A DNA stretch of 64,000 nucleotides from Thelonectria olida (Eukaryota > Ascomycota > Sordariomycetes > Hypocreales > Nectriaceae), in NCBI GenBank assembly GCA_020736575.1, contig JAGPYM010000023.1, positions 248,001 to 312,000 on the forward strand. Direction: 5' to 3'. The notes beneath the pieces are model-generated. The model saw only the letters and a list, made by a program, of their open reading frames with translations. It did no database searches and was not told the DNA's origin. The translations under genes were made by a program, and so were the position numbers. Shown here in pieces: positions 31,061-40,930 of the stretch; positions within the stretch are counted from its first letter, which is position 1; every line of letters starts with the position of its first letter.

Positions 31061-31606
31061 TACGCTGATAGGTAAATGTGAGCTAAGTGTGAGCTAAGTG
31101 TGCTTTGACTTTTACTATTAAATTGGCAGATTTGGCTTTACGTGCATGTAAGACAACTTTAAAATACGGATAGACTCTGCTTTAGATTAGTTCATTGGTG
31201 CGAGCAATCAACCCTGAGAGAGCAGTCTTAGGGTGCCACTTTCACATGTGCTATGTACACTAGCTTCCATCTCCCACTTGTGGTGTGGTAACCTCTTTTA
31301 ACCAGTTGGGCTGCGTGAGCGGAATTTCCCGTTACGTCAGATCCACATAGCTTCTGAAATTCTCTGCCTTTCTTTGCCTGTACTTTCCCTCATACATCAT
31401 TCGAACATGTGAAATTATCTGGGGCCACCCTTGCCGCAGCATGAAGCCATTCGCGATCGTAGTGCGGGTTGGCAACTCCGGTCGCCGTGCGAGTACCTAA
31501 GAGTGAGGGTATCATCATGACCTCACATACACATGATGAGAAAGGCAAGCAGAGGCTTGAGAACAAGCTGGGGCTACTTTGATCAGAGTCTTTTTCTCCA
31601 TTTCAT
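31061..31606. other. Intergenic; upstream of the acyltransferase-like gene
   Basis: A short tandem GTGAGCTAAGT twice lies at about 31079-31100. No gene is recognised. Confidence 0.4.
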
Positions 31607-32701
31607 ATGTCTCGTCTGGCTGTTGCCTTTCTAAGTCTGCTCTTTAGCTGCTTTAAGCAGGAAATATCGACCGCAGTAACGTCAAGCATCTCCACAACAT
31701 CCATATACGCAAGAGTTTGGCACTCGCGACGACATGTCAACCCAATACGACACTACCAGGGAATGCCTCGACGTCCTCACCAAGCAGCGCGATCGTATCG
31801 AACTCTAACTCCCCTAGACAACCAAGCCGGCAGCAGTTGGGTCAGCCCCGACTCCATCGTTGCGCCGTCCTCCTTGCCGAAGCCTTCCCGATCTTGCGCC
31901 TCGCTCGTATTCTGTGCTGCTCTCTTCCTGTTTCGCCTACCGCTCTTCATCATTGCCTTCTCCGCCTACTTTCTGGTCACGCAATGGGTTCACCTCGGGT
32001 CTATCGGCAATAAACTGTGCCTATGGACGCTTATGGCCATCCTGGGTGTCTGGTGGACCGACCTGCAGATCGACAGGGTAAAGCCGGGATCGCTGGCGCA
32101 ACAGCCGCTCTGGCGCCTGCCGCGCCCCGGCTCCATCATGGTCGTGTCTGCCACTTATCCTATCGATGCTATCTTCCTTGCCGCAGTCTTTGACCCAATC
32201 TTCACGGTTCTATACCCGAGGTCGCGGCTTGTGCAGGAGCTGTCCCTACTTCAGGCGATCTTCCGCGTAGGAACGAACGAGACCTCACCGTCAAGCCACG
32301 CCAATCTCACCGACCTCAAAACCGTGCTTAAGAGACATCCAGACCGAATCATTGCAGTGCTAACCGAGTACAGCGCGACGAATGGTACCGGTACTGTGCC
32401 TAGCACGCTAGGTCTTAGCGATGCTGTTAAGATTTTCTGCATTAGCATACAATACTTGCCAGCGGATGTGTCGACACCAGCGCCTGGCACGTATCTTGCG
32501 TTGATGTGGACTCTGCTCTCTAGGCCCATGCGCCGCATTCGCCTACGCATCGCCGACGGCTTGAGTAAGGATAGTAGTTCAGGGGTGTCTGACAAACCGA
32601 AGCATCCCAGGAATATCTCGAAGGGCCTCACACATCTTCCCCACAGTCTTCATGGTGGCAGAAATCCGTCACGGAGCTCCTTCCCTGAGCACCTCATCTG
32701 A
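31607..32701 (+). CDS. LOA1/Vps66-like lysophospholipid acyltransferase homologue
   Basis: This intronless 364-codon frame has its ATG at 31607. The first 95 residues are not recognised. From about residue 100 it follows fungal LOA1-like acyltransferases: two hydrophobic segments (LVFCAALFLFRLPLFIIAFS and FLVTQWVHLGSIGNKLCLW), WWTDLQIDRVKPGSLAQQ, PGSIMVVSATYPIDAIFLAA-VFDPIF, LVQELSLLQAIFR and PADVSTPAPGTYLALMWTLL. These enzymes acylate lysophosphatidic acid at ER and lipid droplets. The acceptor-binding motif, normally PECTTTNG-like as I recall it, is EYSATNG here, so activity may be altered. It may be a diverged paralogue, and a replaced N-terminus is possible. Confidence 0.65.
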   Translation: MSRLAVAFLSLLFSCFKQEISTAVTSSISTTSIYARVWHSRRHVNPIRHYQGMPRRPHQAARSYRTLTPLDNQAGSSWVSPDSIVAPSSLPKPSRSCASLVFCAALFLFRLPLFIIAFSAYFLVTQWVHLGSIGNKLCLWTLMAILGVWWTDLQIDRVKPGSLAQQPLWRLPRPGSIMVVSATYPIDAIFLAAVFDPIFTVLYPRSRLVQELSLLQAIFRVGTNETSPSSHANLTDLKTVLKRHPDRIIAVLTEYSATNGTGTVPSTLGLSDAVKIFCISIQYLPADVSTPAPGTYLALMWTLLSRPMRRIRLRIADGLSKDSSSGVSDKPKHPRNISKGLTHLPHSLHGGRNPSRSSFPEHLI

Positions 32702-32741
32702 ACCTTCACCCTGAGGTATACATTACTCCACCCTATCTCCC

Positions 32742-33000
32742 GATCCGCCGTCTTATGGGACGCCCGAACCGATATTCCTGCATCTTCTGGGTAGACCATC
32801 TCGATGATTCGGAACCCGCGGCGAAGATGTGGGACAAGGGCTTACAGGACGGCGGCATCGTCCATGACTTCATTCAAAAGATGTTTCTGTATTGGCTAGA
32901 ATCTCTCAGTCTGCTACGCAGCATGTCGGAGGGAGCTATTGCAGTGCAGAAGCTCGAGGTGTTAGTAGTGAGTTGCTGTGAATTCATCCAGTGTACTTGA
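32742..33000 (+). pseudogene. Post-NACHT linker fragment of an NLR-type protein
   Basis: The frame around 32755-33000 reads YSCIFWVDHLDDSEPAAKMW, DKGLQDGGIVHDFIQKMFLY and WLESLSLLRSMSEGAIAVQK. This matches the conserved helical stretch that follows the NACHT domain in fungal NACHT-WD40/ANK proteins (WVDHL, DGG.VH.F, YLYWLEALSLLRSMSEG). Nothing else of that gene is present on either side. It is not contiguous with the NACHT fragment at 13 kb. Confidence 0.7.
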
Positions 33001-34540
33001 GATCCTCGTCTATGGTCATTCCACAACCGCGAAACCATAACTCCTGTCGGTCCCATGTTGTCGCAGGAATGATTCAACCTGAATTGGCTAAGCATGTACA
33101 TGTGGATGGTGGTACATTGTAACTTAAAAGAACGTGGGCCAAAACAACTACATATCTACAACCTTCCAAATGTCGGCCTAGAGATAAGCATACGGAGGAC
33201 CAATGAGGGAAGATTCGAGAAGGGTTGATAGCTCAATATGTGATCTACCACATTACCGCAATACAAAATACCAAGTTCAGATTTGTGACTGTAAAAACGT
33301 AAGAACTATGATAAAGAGGTTCCCGGTACTAGGCTTTCATCGCAAAAATCGCTTTCCACATGTTGGAGGAGGGCGCTCATGGCCATGAACGGTCTCCCCC
33401 ACGTCGGACATTCGAAATTGAAATCAGGACCTTGAGACTAGTGGTACTGAGATTGATAGCGGCCGCTTGGAGGGTACTGTACCCTAACCTTCCTCGTGTT
33501 GCCGTTATTCCAGAGGACCGTCATTTTTCGGGCCGTAATGATGTGTCCCGTTCATGGCTTTGACATATGCGCTAGATGGAGCCGAAGGATGTGGCCTCAA
33601 ATTCTTCATGGGCATTCCAGCGTCTACGATCTAGTAACATGTTCGGGGTCAGCATGGGAACGACTCAATTGCGCTCGAGGAAGCGCACCAGACAGAAATC
33701 GCAATAACCACCGAACATCGGAACCCTGTTAAGGCACTTGATAGAGCCCTCTTCACGATCAATACTCTAGACCTCCAATCAGGTATGGAAGCTCACATAG
33801 TAATTCGCGCATGGATAGGCCATCTCTAAATGGTAGTGCGGTCGATTGACGATAGCTTGGTCGTGTGTTAATTCCGTAGCGGATAGAAGAGGAAAGGGCT
33901 GAATATCTATTTCTCTATTCGACGACGAAGCGTATCTCGTGCCCACCAGTGCTGTGATAGAGACCAATGCCCACCCTTCGGAAAACATGGGGACGTTTGG
34001 AATCATTGTCTGTTTCCTTTACCTTCCAGCAAAGGCTATTGAAGAGCTTGTCGCCCTTCCAACATGCGCGGCTATACGGCGGGAACGGCAGCGTTATCGG
34101 ACCCTTGGACGGAGAAGGCGCCTCTCGGGTGCCTGATGACAATCTAGATGCATACTCATATGCTTGGGCTTCGACATCGCCGTGGTGGAAGCGATGTCTG
34201 CATCATGCGAGTTAAAGAGTATATCGACTGCCTCTATGAACTTTCTTTCTTTCACATGCTAAATCTTGCAATCGATGACAAAGCTGTCGGTCCTTAGTTC
34301 CCTTGAAGCGGGTAGAACGACAGTCGCTGCAGTTCTTCGATATCTAACTGCCTGAAGGATCACATGCTAAACTTTAGTTGAGTTTTATCATTAAAAAAAA
34401 AACCATGTCATAACACGTAACAGTCATTTTCCTAGCTATAACAAAATAACAGCATCACTGTCCACTTATCACATTAGTGAGGTTATAGGTGGGTGATTTC
34501 TATGTTTGCTTCCGCTCTGATCATGAGCAACATCTAATAT
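33001..34540. other. 1.5 kb without a recognisable gene
   Basis: Short frames occur on both strands. One reverse-strand frame (34142-33915, KRPHVFRRVGIGLYH) faintly recalls the C-terminus of HET-domain proteins, but the evidence is too thin to call. Confidence 0.35.
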
Positions 34541-34544
34541 TAAT

Positions 34545-35640
34545 ACAATACAATTTATTACGCCCGGCGGCTGAGCCGAAAGGGCACTAATCACTAATAT
34601 ACTCATACATTACCTAAATTGTGTCCTGATCTCCTTCAGCCCATTCTGTGTTCGCTTATTGCATATACGTCCTTCCATGTTTTTCCTTTTTTTCTGCGGA
34701 TTCCCATGGGTTAGTAATCTTAGTGAGCTAGCTTGAAGCCTATTCTTCAAGTGTTCAGTGTCCTATCTACGGCGGCTGAAGCGGCGTTCGCTGTTTTGAC
34801 ATGGGGTGAGGGTTGAGTTCGGTTGGAAAGGTGGGTTAGTGGGGTGAATGTGCGTTCAAATTTGTGTCCGGTTAGTTTGCATCAAGGCGGCCTGTGGCCA
34901 ATGCAAACGGGATAGTAGCTCGCACAGCTTCCAAGTTTGGCCGCCACTTTTGGTCGTCTGAAGGTGACTTCCCTCCAAGATAGAAGGAGATGTTACCTCT
35001 CCGGGTATCAGTGCATTGAAGCATTTCCGTACGGTATGCTGTCCACTTCTGGCATCGGAAGAGGAAGTGTTCAACTGTCTCTCTTGCTTGTCCACAATCG
35101 CACTGGTCCGATAGTACCGCATTAATATGGAAACGATATGCGTTCAGTCTCGCCATGCCAGTTCTGAGCTGAGCGAGCACATTAGCCTCTTTCCATGTCA
35201 GTCGGTCATAGAGTTGTTTGGTGTGTTTGCCCGGCAGTGCTGTATCTACTCGTTTGGAGTGTTTGCCAAATTTTTCCGGCAATGCCGTATTGATGCTAAC
35301 TTTCGATCGTGCGATTCTGAGTGTCATCGACTGCATGCTGGGGAGCTGTTGTTCAGGGGTAGCTCCTTGCTGTGTTGCCTTCCGAGCCTCCTCCTTGGCA
35401 CGTTTGAGAAGCTTGTTCTCACCGCTTGCGGGTAGCCACAGAACCTTGACGACATTTCCATCTTCTCGCAGTTCGTCAATCAAGTCGTAAATGCAACGTA
35501 TGTAGACTTGTCCGGATTTGTGATGGGGCTGCTTGAGTGAGAGCGCCGCTGCTTTGTTGCTCGTGATCAGTGAGACGCAGCGATATTTGAAGCACGGAAG
35601 GGCTTGCCTCAACGCATATTCCATCGCTCCTTGCCATATT
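34545..35640 (-). mobile_element. 5'-truncated Tad-like LINE (reverse strand)
   Basis: On the reverse strand the coding end (stop at 34872) is followed by a 3' UTR with CTTCAGCCGCCGTAGATAGG (reverse complement at about 34763-34782), GTGCCCTTTCGGCTC, CCGCCGGGCG and AATAAATTGTATTGTATTAA at the low-coordinate end. It is a close relative of the 14.1 and 38.3 kb copies. Confidence 0.85.
34872..35624 (-). pseudogene. LINE RNase H/zinc-knuckle fragment
   Basis: This 250-codon open frame reads from MEYALRQALPCFKYRCVSL through SNKAAALSLKQPHHKSGQVY, GKHTKQLYDRLTWKEANVLA, QLRTGMARLNAYRFHI, the knuckle CDCGQARETVEHFLFRC and the end FALATGRLDAN. It is shorter than the copy at 14.1 kb because it is truncated within the RNase H domain. 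There are no stops. It is not an autonomous element. Confidence 0.85.
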
Positions 35641-35761
35641 AAATAATATCAAGCCTTTTATACGGGACGGGGATAACCTTAAGGCAGGTGCACTGATCTC
35701 TCTACGCCCTCGCCATTTTCAGGCATTGCTAGTGAGTGCACTTAACGGCCAATCCTGCTAT

Positions 35762-35865
35762 ACTACACTTATGTATGGAGGGATTATGTACTTTAGCAAG
35801 AGTGCCCTTTTAGGCTTAGCCCCGGGCGTAAAATAAATACATTAATTAATGAACTACACTTATGT
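35762..35865 (+). mobile_element. 78-bp LINE 3'-end insertion with perfect 13-bp target-site duplication
   Basis: ACTACACTTATGT occurs at 35762-35774 and again at 35853-35865. Between them lies only the last part of a LINE: GATTATGTACTTTAGC, AGTGCCCTTTTAGGCTTAGC, CCCGGGCGTAAAATAAATAC and an ATTAATTAAT tail. This equals the extreme 3' end of the element at 1-537. It is a severely 5'-truncated retrotransposition product. Confidence 0.9.
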
Positions 35866-35924
35866 CATGATGACTCTCCTAGACAAACTTGAAAGAGACA
35901 ATGAGCTGTAGATGCCACTCAACA

Positions 35925-36221
35925 TACGGAGGAAGCTTTCAAAAGTCTTCGGCCAGGCTAATTAACGCCACATCCTTTAACCCTTGTAGCTACTTGCCAA
36001 TATATCACGCTCGGATTAACTATAGCAGGGCCTATACCTAATGCTTCTATAGATTTAAGGGCGATAGGGGAAGCTTACTTTTTGTTACTGACTGGAGCCT
36101 GCTGTATTCTGTTGGCGTTCAGTTGGATCAAATGAGCTTGAAGCACCCCCTTGTATTTACCCTAAATGTGGCGTTATTATTGCTTTTTCCTGGCCGAAGA
36201 CTTTTGAAAGCGACATCTGTA
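35925..36221. mobile_element. MITE copy 1 (293 bp between TA dinucleotides)
   Basis: It is nearly identical to 49058-49354 (about five substitutions). Its terminal inverted repeats share a perfect 23-base core beginning GCTTTCAAAAGTCTTCGG. Outer bases are weaker (CGGAGGAA against CAGATGTC). Both copies are flanked by TA, the target used by Tc1/mariner/pogo elements. There is no coding capacity. Confidence 0.85.
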
Positions 36222-36499
36222 CCAGATCCAAAGTTCACATGCCAATTCTGAACTGGGGCTAAAAGAAGTTAGGCTGAGCGAACCGAACTATAAGATGAAG
36301 ACTAACTCTATTTAAAATAGGCCGGATTTGGGCAGGTATAGCTGTAACACGGTATCTATTATATTATTATTAGGTGCAAATATGAGTAACTGCTAATACA
36401 TACTGGTACAAGCCACATACTATGCGTCAGCTACATTCGTTCATTTTTGGCAAAGGTGTTCAATGCTAAACCACCGACGCTGATCATCATCTCGTAACG
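36222..36499 (+). other. Possible 5' continuation of the LINE interrupted by the pogo-like element
   Basis: No gene is recognised over most of this stretch. The last bases before the insertion, joined to those after it, stay open into the LINE frame (DADHHLVTYVIRKF), which suggests that the TA target was inside LINE sequence. Confidence 0.3.
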
Positions 36500-36501
36500 T
36501 A

Positions 36502-38353
36502 CACAATAACCAAGTGAAACAGATAAGCAAGTGAAACAAAAATCTTAACCTCTTAAACTAGAACCATAATAAATATACTATAGACTATTTAATTAATTAA
36601 AACTACTCACTATACTCTTCCCCAGACGTCTTAATCACTACCTGACAGGTCCTTGCATTATGGCCAGGCTTACCGCAGACACTACAATGCCGAACTCCCG
36701 GTCGCGCCGACCTCCCTTGACCACCACTCCTCGATGATTCGGCCACTATCTGTGCATCAATATCCATTTGATCAATTGCCTGCCTTCCTTCCTCTACTGT
36801 CATCGCTCCTCTTTTCTGTAGCCGGGTCCTTTTTGCCCTCCGGCGCCGGCTCAGTATCTCATTCGCCTCTCGAAGGTCTTTAACCTCAGCGGTCAATAGA
36901 GCAACCTTATGCATAACAGCCTTTGTTCCCTTTGAAAGAGATTGCAGAGCTTCGAGAATTGACTCTGGGGAGCTGCTCTTATGTCTTCTGATTCGTCTTT
37001 CGAGGTATTCAGACTGAGATCCAGCCTCAAGCACGGTCTTTGGGGTCCTTGAGGCCCAAGGGGTAGAGGGTTCAGCCCCCTCCTCGGCAGGCGTTGGAGT
37101 CCGTAGCTGCACATCAAGCTTTGAGACCACAGTTTCTGGGTCAAGGGAAACAAGGCCAGCTCCTTTAAAAGCCCCCCTGATATTTCTTTCCGTCATAGTG
37201 GCCTCGTGTGCTGCGTGGAAGGCCGGAAAGAACTCAGTCTTCAAAACGTGGGTTATAGAGCATCTGATCAGATGCTCTATTTCTCGACCATAAGCTCGCT
37301 TTAGCACGCTAAAGCACCCAACGTCAAGGGGCTGGAGTAGATGAGAGGAATGAGCTGGCATACAAAGCCGGATAATCTTCTTTTCCTCACAATATCTCTC
37401 GAAGTCGATAGACTGGTGACTTTCGTGGCCATCGAGGATCAAGAGACGATAGGAACCAATTGATCGATTGGTTGTGCACTGGTCAAAGTGCTTGAGCCAC
37501 TCGAGACCGGTCTTATTATCGGTCCAGCTATTTTGGGTCGTTGCAATAGCCCAATCGCCCGGGAGGTTGCTTTCTCGGTACCAGTTGGCGAGGTGATATT
37601 GGCCTGCACCAATAATGAACGGCTGGATCGCCCAGCCTTCCGCGTTGATCGCTTGAATAACCGTAATCCATTCCCGGTTTCCAGGCTGCAGTGATTTTGG
37701 CTTTTCACGCCTATCTGTGCCTGTGACGACCATTCCGCTCTGAATCATACCCATCATAAAGCCAGTCTCATCAAAGTTATAGATATCATCTGATCGGATG
37801 CCATACTTTGCGATTGTGTTCGCCACAAGCTGAAACCAATTGCGGATAATAGTTGGATCTTCGCACTTAGCTCTCTGGTAGTCGTATTTACGAAAAAAAA
37901 ACGCGTCTTAAGCGCTGGGTGTCGCCTGACGAAGTTTGAAGCCCAACGCACGCCAACTGGTGACGCGTCGCGGTTGGCAAGCAATTGATCAGCCATTTCT
38001 TTCACACCACATAGCCGGGGGGGAAATCCTCGCGAATCTAGGTCGAGAATAAAGTGAACAAGGATCTCTTCCTCTAGATCAGATAGCTTGCGTGATTTCT
38101 GGATGGTATCGCGTCGAGATTGGATGCCCTTCTGTCGACGCCAGAGCGTTGTTAGGTTAACTGTATAGATCTCTGCAGCGCGTCGGAGCTTTAATTTTGG
38201 GTTATTTTGAAGGGCCTGAAGGGCAAGAAGGATTCTAGCCTCTCTATTAGACTGTGACATGCTGGGTGGTTGAGAATTAATTGATTAAATTAACAAGGTG
38301 TAGGTTGAGGGATTTTTGTTTCACTTGCTTGTCTGTTTCACTTGCTTATCATG
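36502..38353 (-). mobile_element. Fot1/pogo-like DNA transposon, 1852 bp, inserted at TA
   Basis: The terminal inverted repeats are about 43 bases with four mismatches. Each contains two direct copies of an AAGCAAGTGAAACA-like word (left end diverged in the outer copy). The sequence lies between TA at 36500-36501 and TA at 38354-38355. It encodes one transposase on the reverse strand. Confidence 0.85.
36603..38260 (-). pseudogene. Fot1/pogo-like DDE transposase with one frameshift
   Basis: From the ATG at 38260, the N-terminal half has the Psq/CENP-B-type helix-turn-helix pair (RRAAEIYTVNLTTLWRRQKG and LVHFILDLDSRGFPPRLCGV). A run of nine A's (about 37891-37899) then shifts the frame. The DDE core follows: DIYNFDETGFMMGMI (first Asp), LLILDGHESHQSIDFERYCE (second Asp), and HSSHLLQPLDVGCFSVLKRA (third Asp). 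After a coiled-coil stretch (EVKDLREANEILSRRRRAKR) the protein ends with a CCHC knuckle (CSVCGKPGHNARTC). About 550 residues would result if the run were one base different. The single lesion sits in a homopolymer, so it could be a recent inactivation or a sequencing error. Confidence 0.85.
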
Positions 38354-39463
38354 TACGTTATCCGAAAGTTCAGAAGATACAACCGCTCGCCATTTCACGA
38401 GCTGACAGTGGCACTCAATGAGATACCGATGGAGGAGTTAGAAACGGCCAACCCATTCACACTGGCACCTTGGGCAGAACGGGTACAAACTATCATTGTC
38501 GACAAGGACGGGACAGAGACGAGACAAGCAGATCTAGGCTGGGCAATACGGGTTGCAGTGAGCAGTTCAGCACGAAACGGTGTAGTAGGAGTCGGCGGGG
38601 TCATCGAGATCCCTGTGTCGGTGCGGGGAGGGCCGAGACTGGAGCGATTTTCCTTTACACTTGGTATGAGAACGGAACAGAACCCGTTTTCTGCGGAGCT
38701 GGCAGCAATAGCATACGCATTAAGGCACTTACCTGACCTAACTTACCGAAGCGTGGCATTATTGACGAGCAACAAAGCTGCCGTACTTACGATCCGAAAT
38801 CCCCGCCAACAATCTGGTCAAGAGTATATTGGATGCATATACGATTCCATCGACACGTTAAAAGTCAATGGAAATTCGGTGACTGTCATATGGATGCCCA
38901 CCAGTGCTGAACACAAGCTCCTGAAGACTGCTAAAGAAGAGGCGCGGGATGCAACCCGAGACGGTGCCATCCCGGCTCAGAAGTTTCCCAGAATGCGATC
39001 GACGACCCTTAACATGGCTCGATTGAGCCAGTATACTAGCAAACACCTACCAGACAATATCGGAAAGTTTTCGAAGAGAGTCGATGCTGCACTACCAGGC
39101 AAGCACACTCGACAACTATACGACCACTTATCATAGAGAGAAGCCAGCGTGTTGGCGCAGCTCAGGACAGGCATGGCCAGACTGAATGGATATCTCTTTC
39201 GGATCACAACAGCATCATCACAGCAATACGCATATAGACAAGCGATAGAGACAGTTAAGCATTTTCTCTTCCAATGCAGAAAATGGACGGCACACCAAGC
39301 CGAAATGTTACAGTGCACCGAGACACAAAGAGGAAATATCTCATTCTTCCTAAGAGGAAAGTCACCGTCAGACGACGCAAAATGGACGCTAAATATGGAA
39401 GCAGTCCGCGCGACTATACGATTTGCAATAGCCACAGGTCGACTCGACAACACACAACGTTAA
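38342..39463 (+). pseudogene. LINE RNase H/zinc-knuckle region with an in-frame stop and RIP-like changes
   Basis: This frame is about 374 codons with one TAG at 39134-39136, where the 14.1 kb copy has CGG. It reaches further 5' than the other copies (FRRYNRSPFHELTVALNEIP, FTLAPWAERVQTIIVDKDGT). Comparison with 14105-14986 shows many G-to-A changes. For example, the knuckle CACGQA has become YAYRQA, which destroys zinc ligands, and TGTGGACAAG has become TATAGACAAG. This is the direction expected for repeat-induced point mutation. The copy is dead. Confidence 0.85.
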
Positions 39464-39788
39464 AGACAGGTTGCAAAACCTCACCTATTCTTTCTCACTA
39501 ACCCACCCTACATCAAACACCTCGTGCCATAGACAGCAGGCACCGCTTCAGCCGCCGTAGATAGGACTCTGAACACTTGGAGAATAGCCTTCAAGTTAGC
39601 TTGCTACTAATACAAACCCTACGAGACCCCGCGGAGAGATGGAAACGAAGAGGCAAAAGCAGAAAGTGGACGCTATATGGGCTTTTACGAGATCATGGCA
39701 AAGCTTAGGAAACGGATATGTACAATAGCAACTAGTGCCCTATTGGTTGAAAGCCACCGGGCGAAATAAATTGTGTGTGTGTGTGTGT
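38342..39788 (+). mobile_element. Tad-like LINE copy with GT-repeat tail
   Basis: ORF2 C-terminus, 3' UTR with CTTCAGCCGCCGTAGATAGG, terminal module AGTGCCCTATTGGTTG, CCACCGGGCG, AAATAAATTGTGTGTGTG ending near 39788. The pogo-like element abuts it on the left. Confidence 0.85.
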
Positions 39789-39831
39789 ACGACATTTACA
39801 CCAGATTGGACCAGTCAGTAAAAGTGATTGT

Positions 39832-39932
39832 GGGGCTTCGGGTGATTATGGACGCACTGTACGAAACCTAAATAGCTTAGCGCCAAGGCCCGGTGTGTCC
39901 CTGGCGGGCCAAATAAACTCTCTCTCTCTCAT
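39832..39932 (+). mobile_element. Short LINE 3' end with CT-repeat tail
   Basis: GATTGTGGGGCTTCGGGTG, then CCTAAATAGCTTAGCGCC, AAGGCCCGGTGTGTCCCTGG, CGGGCCAAATAAACTCTCTC ending in CT repeats. The layout (GC-rich inverted motif, AATAAA, microsatellite) is that of the other LINE ends in the window but from another family. No target-site duplication was found. Confidence 0.55.
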
Positions 39933-40184
39933 CAGAAGTGGGAACAAATCAGGCTCAGGCGATTCCTGCTTTACAGACATTGGTCTGTCATCAGCTCGGC
40001 AGCTTCGACGTGCAGTTTGCGGAACTCTCCATGCCCAAATCGTCCAGCTAGCAGCACAAGATCGCAAGCCGCGTGCTCCGGTATGTAGAGGTCGATGAGT
40101 GGTTCAGCATGCTCACCGATAGCATCCTCCATCGCCTGATGAGGCCGATCATTAATCGGCACCCGCAGTTGCAAGATCCCAGCC

Positions 40185-40571
40185 ATGACCATATACCCCA
40201 CTCAGATGCCGCGAGAACACCGATTCTTCACCAACATCGACCACATCTGCGCCTCGGCGCGCCTCGTCGTGGACCGCCCGAAGGACAGCCGGCACCCACG
40301 GGTGCCGCAGGCAATCTACCCGGTGGACTACGGCTATCTAGAGGGCACAACAGGCGGCGATGGGGAGGGCGTGGACGTCTTCCGAGGCAGCGCCGAGGGC
40401 GCGGGCGTGGTCGGCGTCTTCATGACCGCGGATCCGGGGAAGCGCGACGTCGAGGTAAAGGTCCTGCTGGACTGCACCGACGAGGAAATCGACCGAGTCC
40501 GGCACCTGCTGGACGAGGTCCTGGGGATCGGCGGCCTGCTGGTGCGACGGGAAGACGCCCCGATGGCGTAA
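40185..40571 (+). CDS. Small bacterial-type inorganic pyrophosphatase-like protein
   Basis: This intronless 128-codon frame (ATG at 40185; another at 40206) hydrolyses PPi to phosphate if active. It shows the family I signature: VVDRPKDSRHPRVPQAIYPV-DYGY (substrate-binding Arg/Tyr region), TTGGDGEGVDVFRG with D59 and D64 in the metal-binding D-x-x-x-x-D motif, and EVKVLLDC with the conserved Lys. It ends VLGIGGLLVRRED. At about 128 residues it is shorter than classical enzymes (about 170-200) and, as I recall, resembles short actinobacterial relatives. The local GC content is clearly higher than in its AT-rich surroundings. Transposon debris flanks it. Transfer from bacteria is an inference. 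Confidence 0.75.
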   Translation: MTIYPTQMPREHRFFTNIDHICASARLVVDRPKDSRHPRVPQAIYPVDYGYLEGTTGGDGEGVDVFRGSAEGAGVVGVFMTADPGKRDVEVKVLLDCTDEEIDRVRHLLDEVLGIGGLLVRREDAPMA

Positions 40572-40930
40572 TCCCGCAGCCGGACGTCCAGCGATCCCAG
40601 TAGTTGTTGTCAAACTCAACAGTGTTCAAATAGAACGCCTGCATACCCGGCAATCTGCTGACTCGCCTTGACTCACGCCGAAAGAGGATCCGAGTACGGC
40701 ATATTCGGCTAGCGACTTCTGGTTCAGAGAGATACCGGTACAAGCGAAGGCCTTTCAGCAGGGTTAGAAGTGAGAATAGAGAACTGAGAAGGGGGAAACG
40801 GTCGGAACCCGAGTCGTGTTCAAACTCGATGTCAGGTGACTTGTCTTTGATGGGCAGTTGGATACAGTCGCGCTTGACCGTCTCCCGCTTGTTGCACACC
40901 AGAATTCCGCAAATAGCTACCCCTGCCACT
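40572..40930. other. No gene recognised
   Basis: Only antiparallel open frames without motifs are present. Confidence 0.35.

Noticed and set aside
33915..34142. Reverse-strand frame recalling a HET-domain protein C-terminus (KRPHVFRRVGIGLYH)
   Set aside because: Only about 15 residues look familiar and none of the diagnostic HET blocks is present.
34537..35647. ATATTAA on both sides of the LINE at 34.5-35.6 kb as a target-site duplication
   Set aside because: Seven AT-only bases in an AT-rich region are not convincing.
40144..40160. Small palindrome GCCGATCATTAATCGGC before the pyrophosphatase
   Set aside because: Six-base arms are common by chance and there is no other regulatory evidence.
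40420..40929. Long reverse-strand frame over the pyrophosphatase gene
   Set aside because: It is a GC-rich antisense shadow of the forward gene, which has clear motifs.
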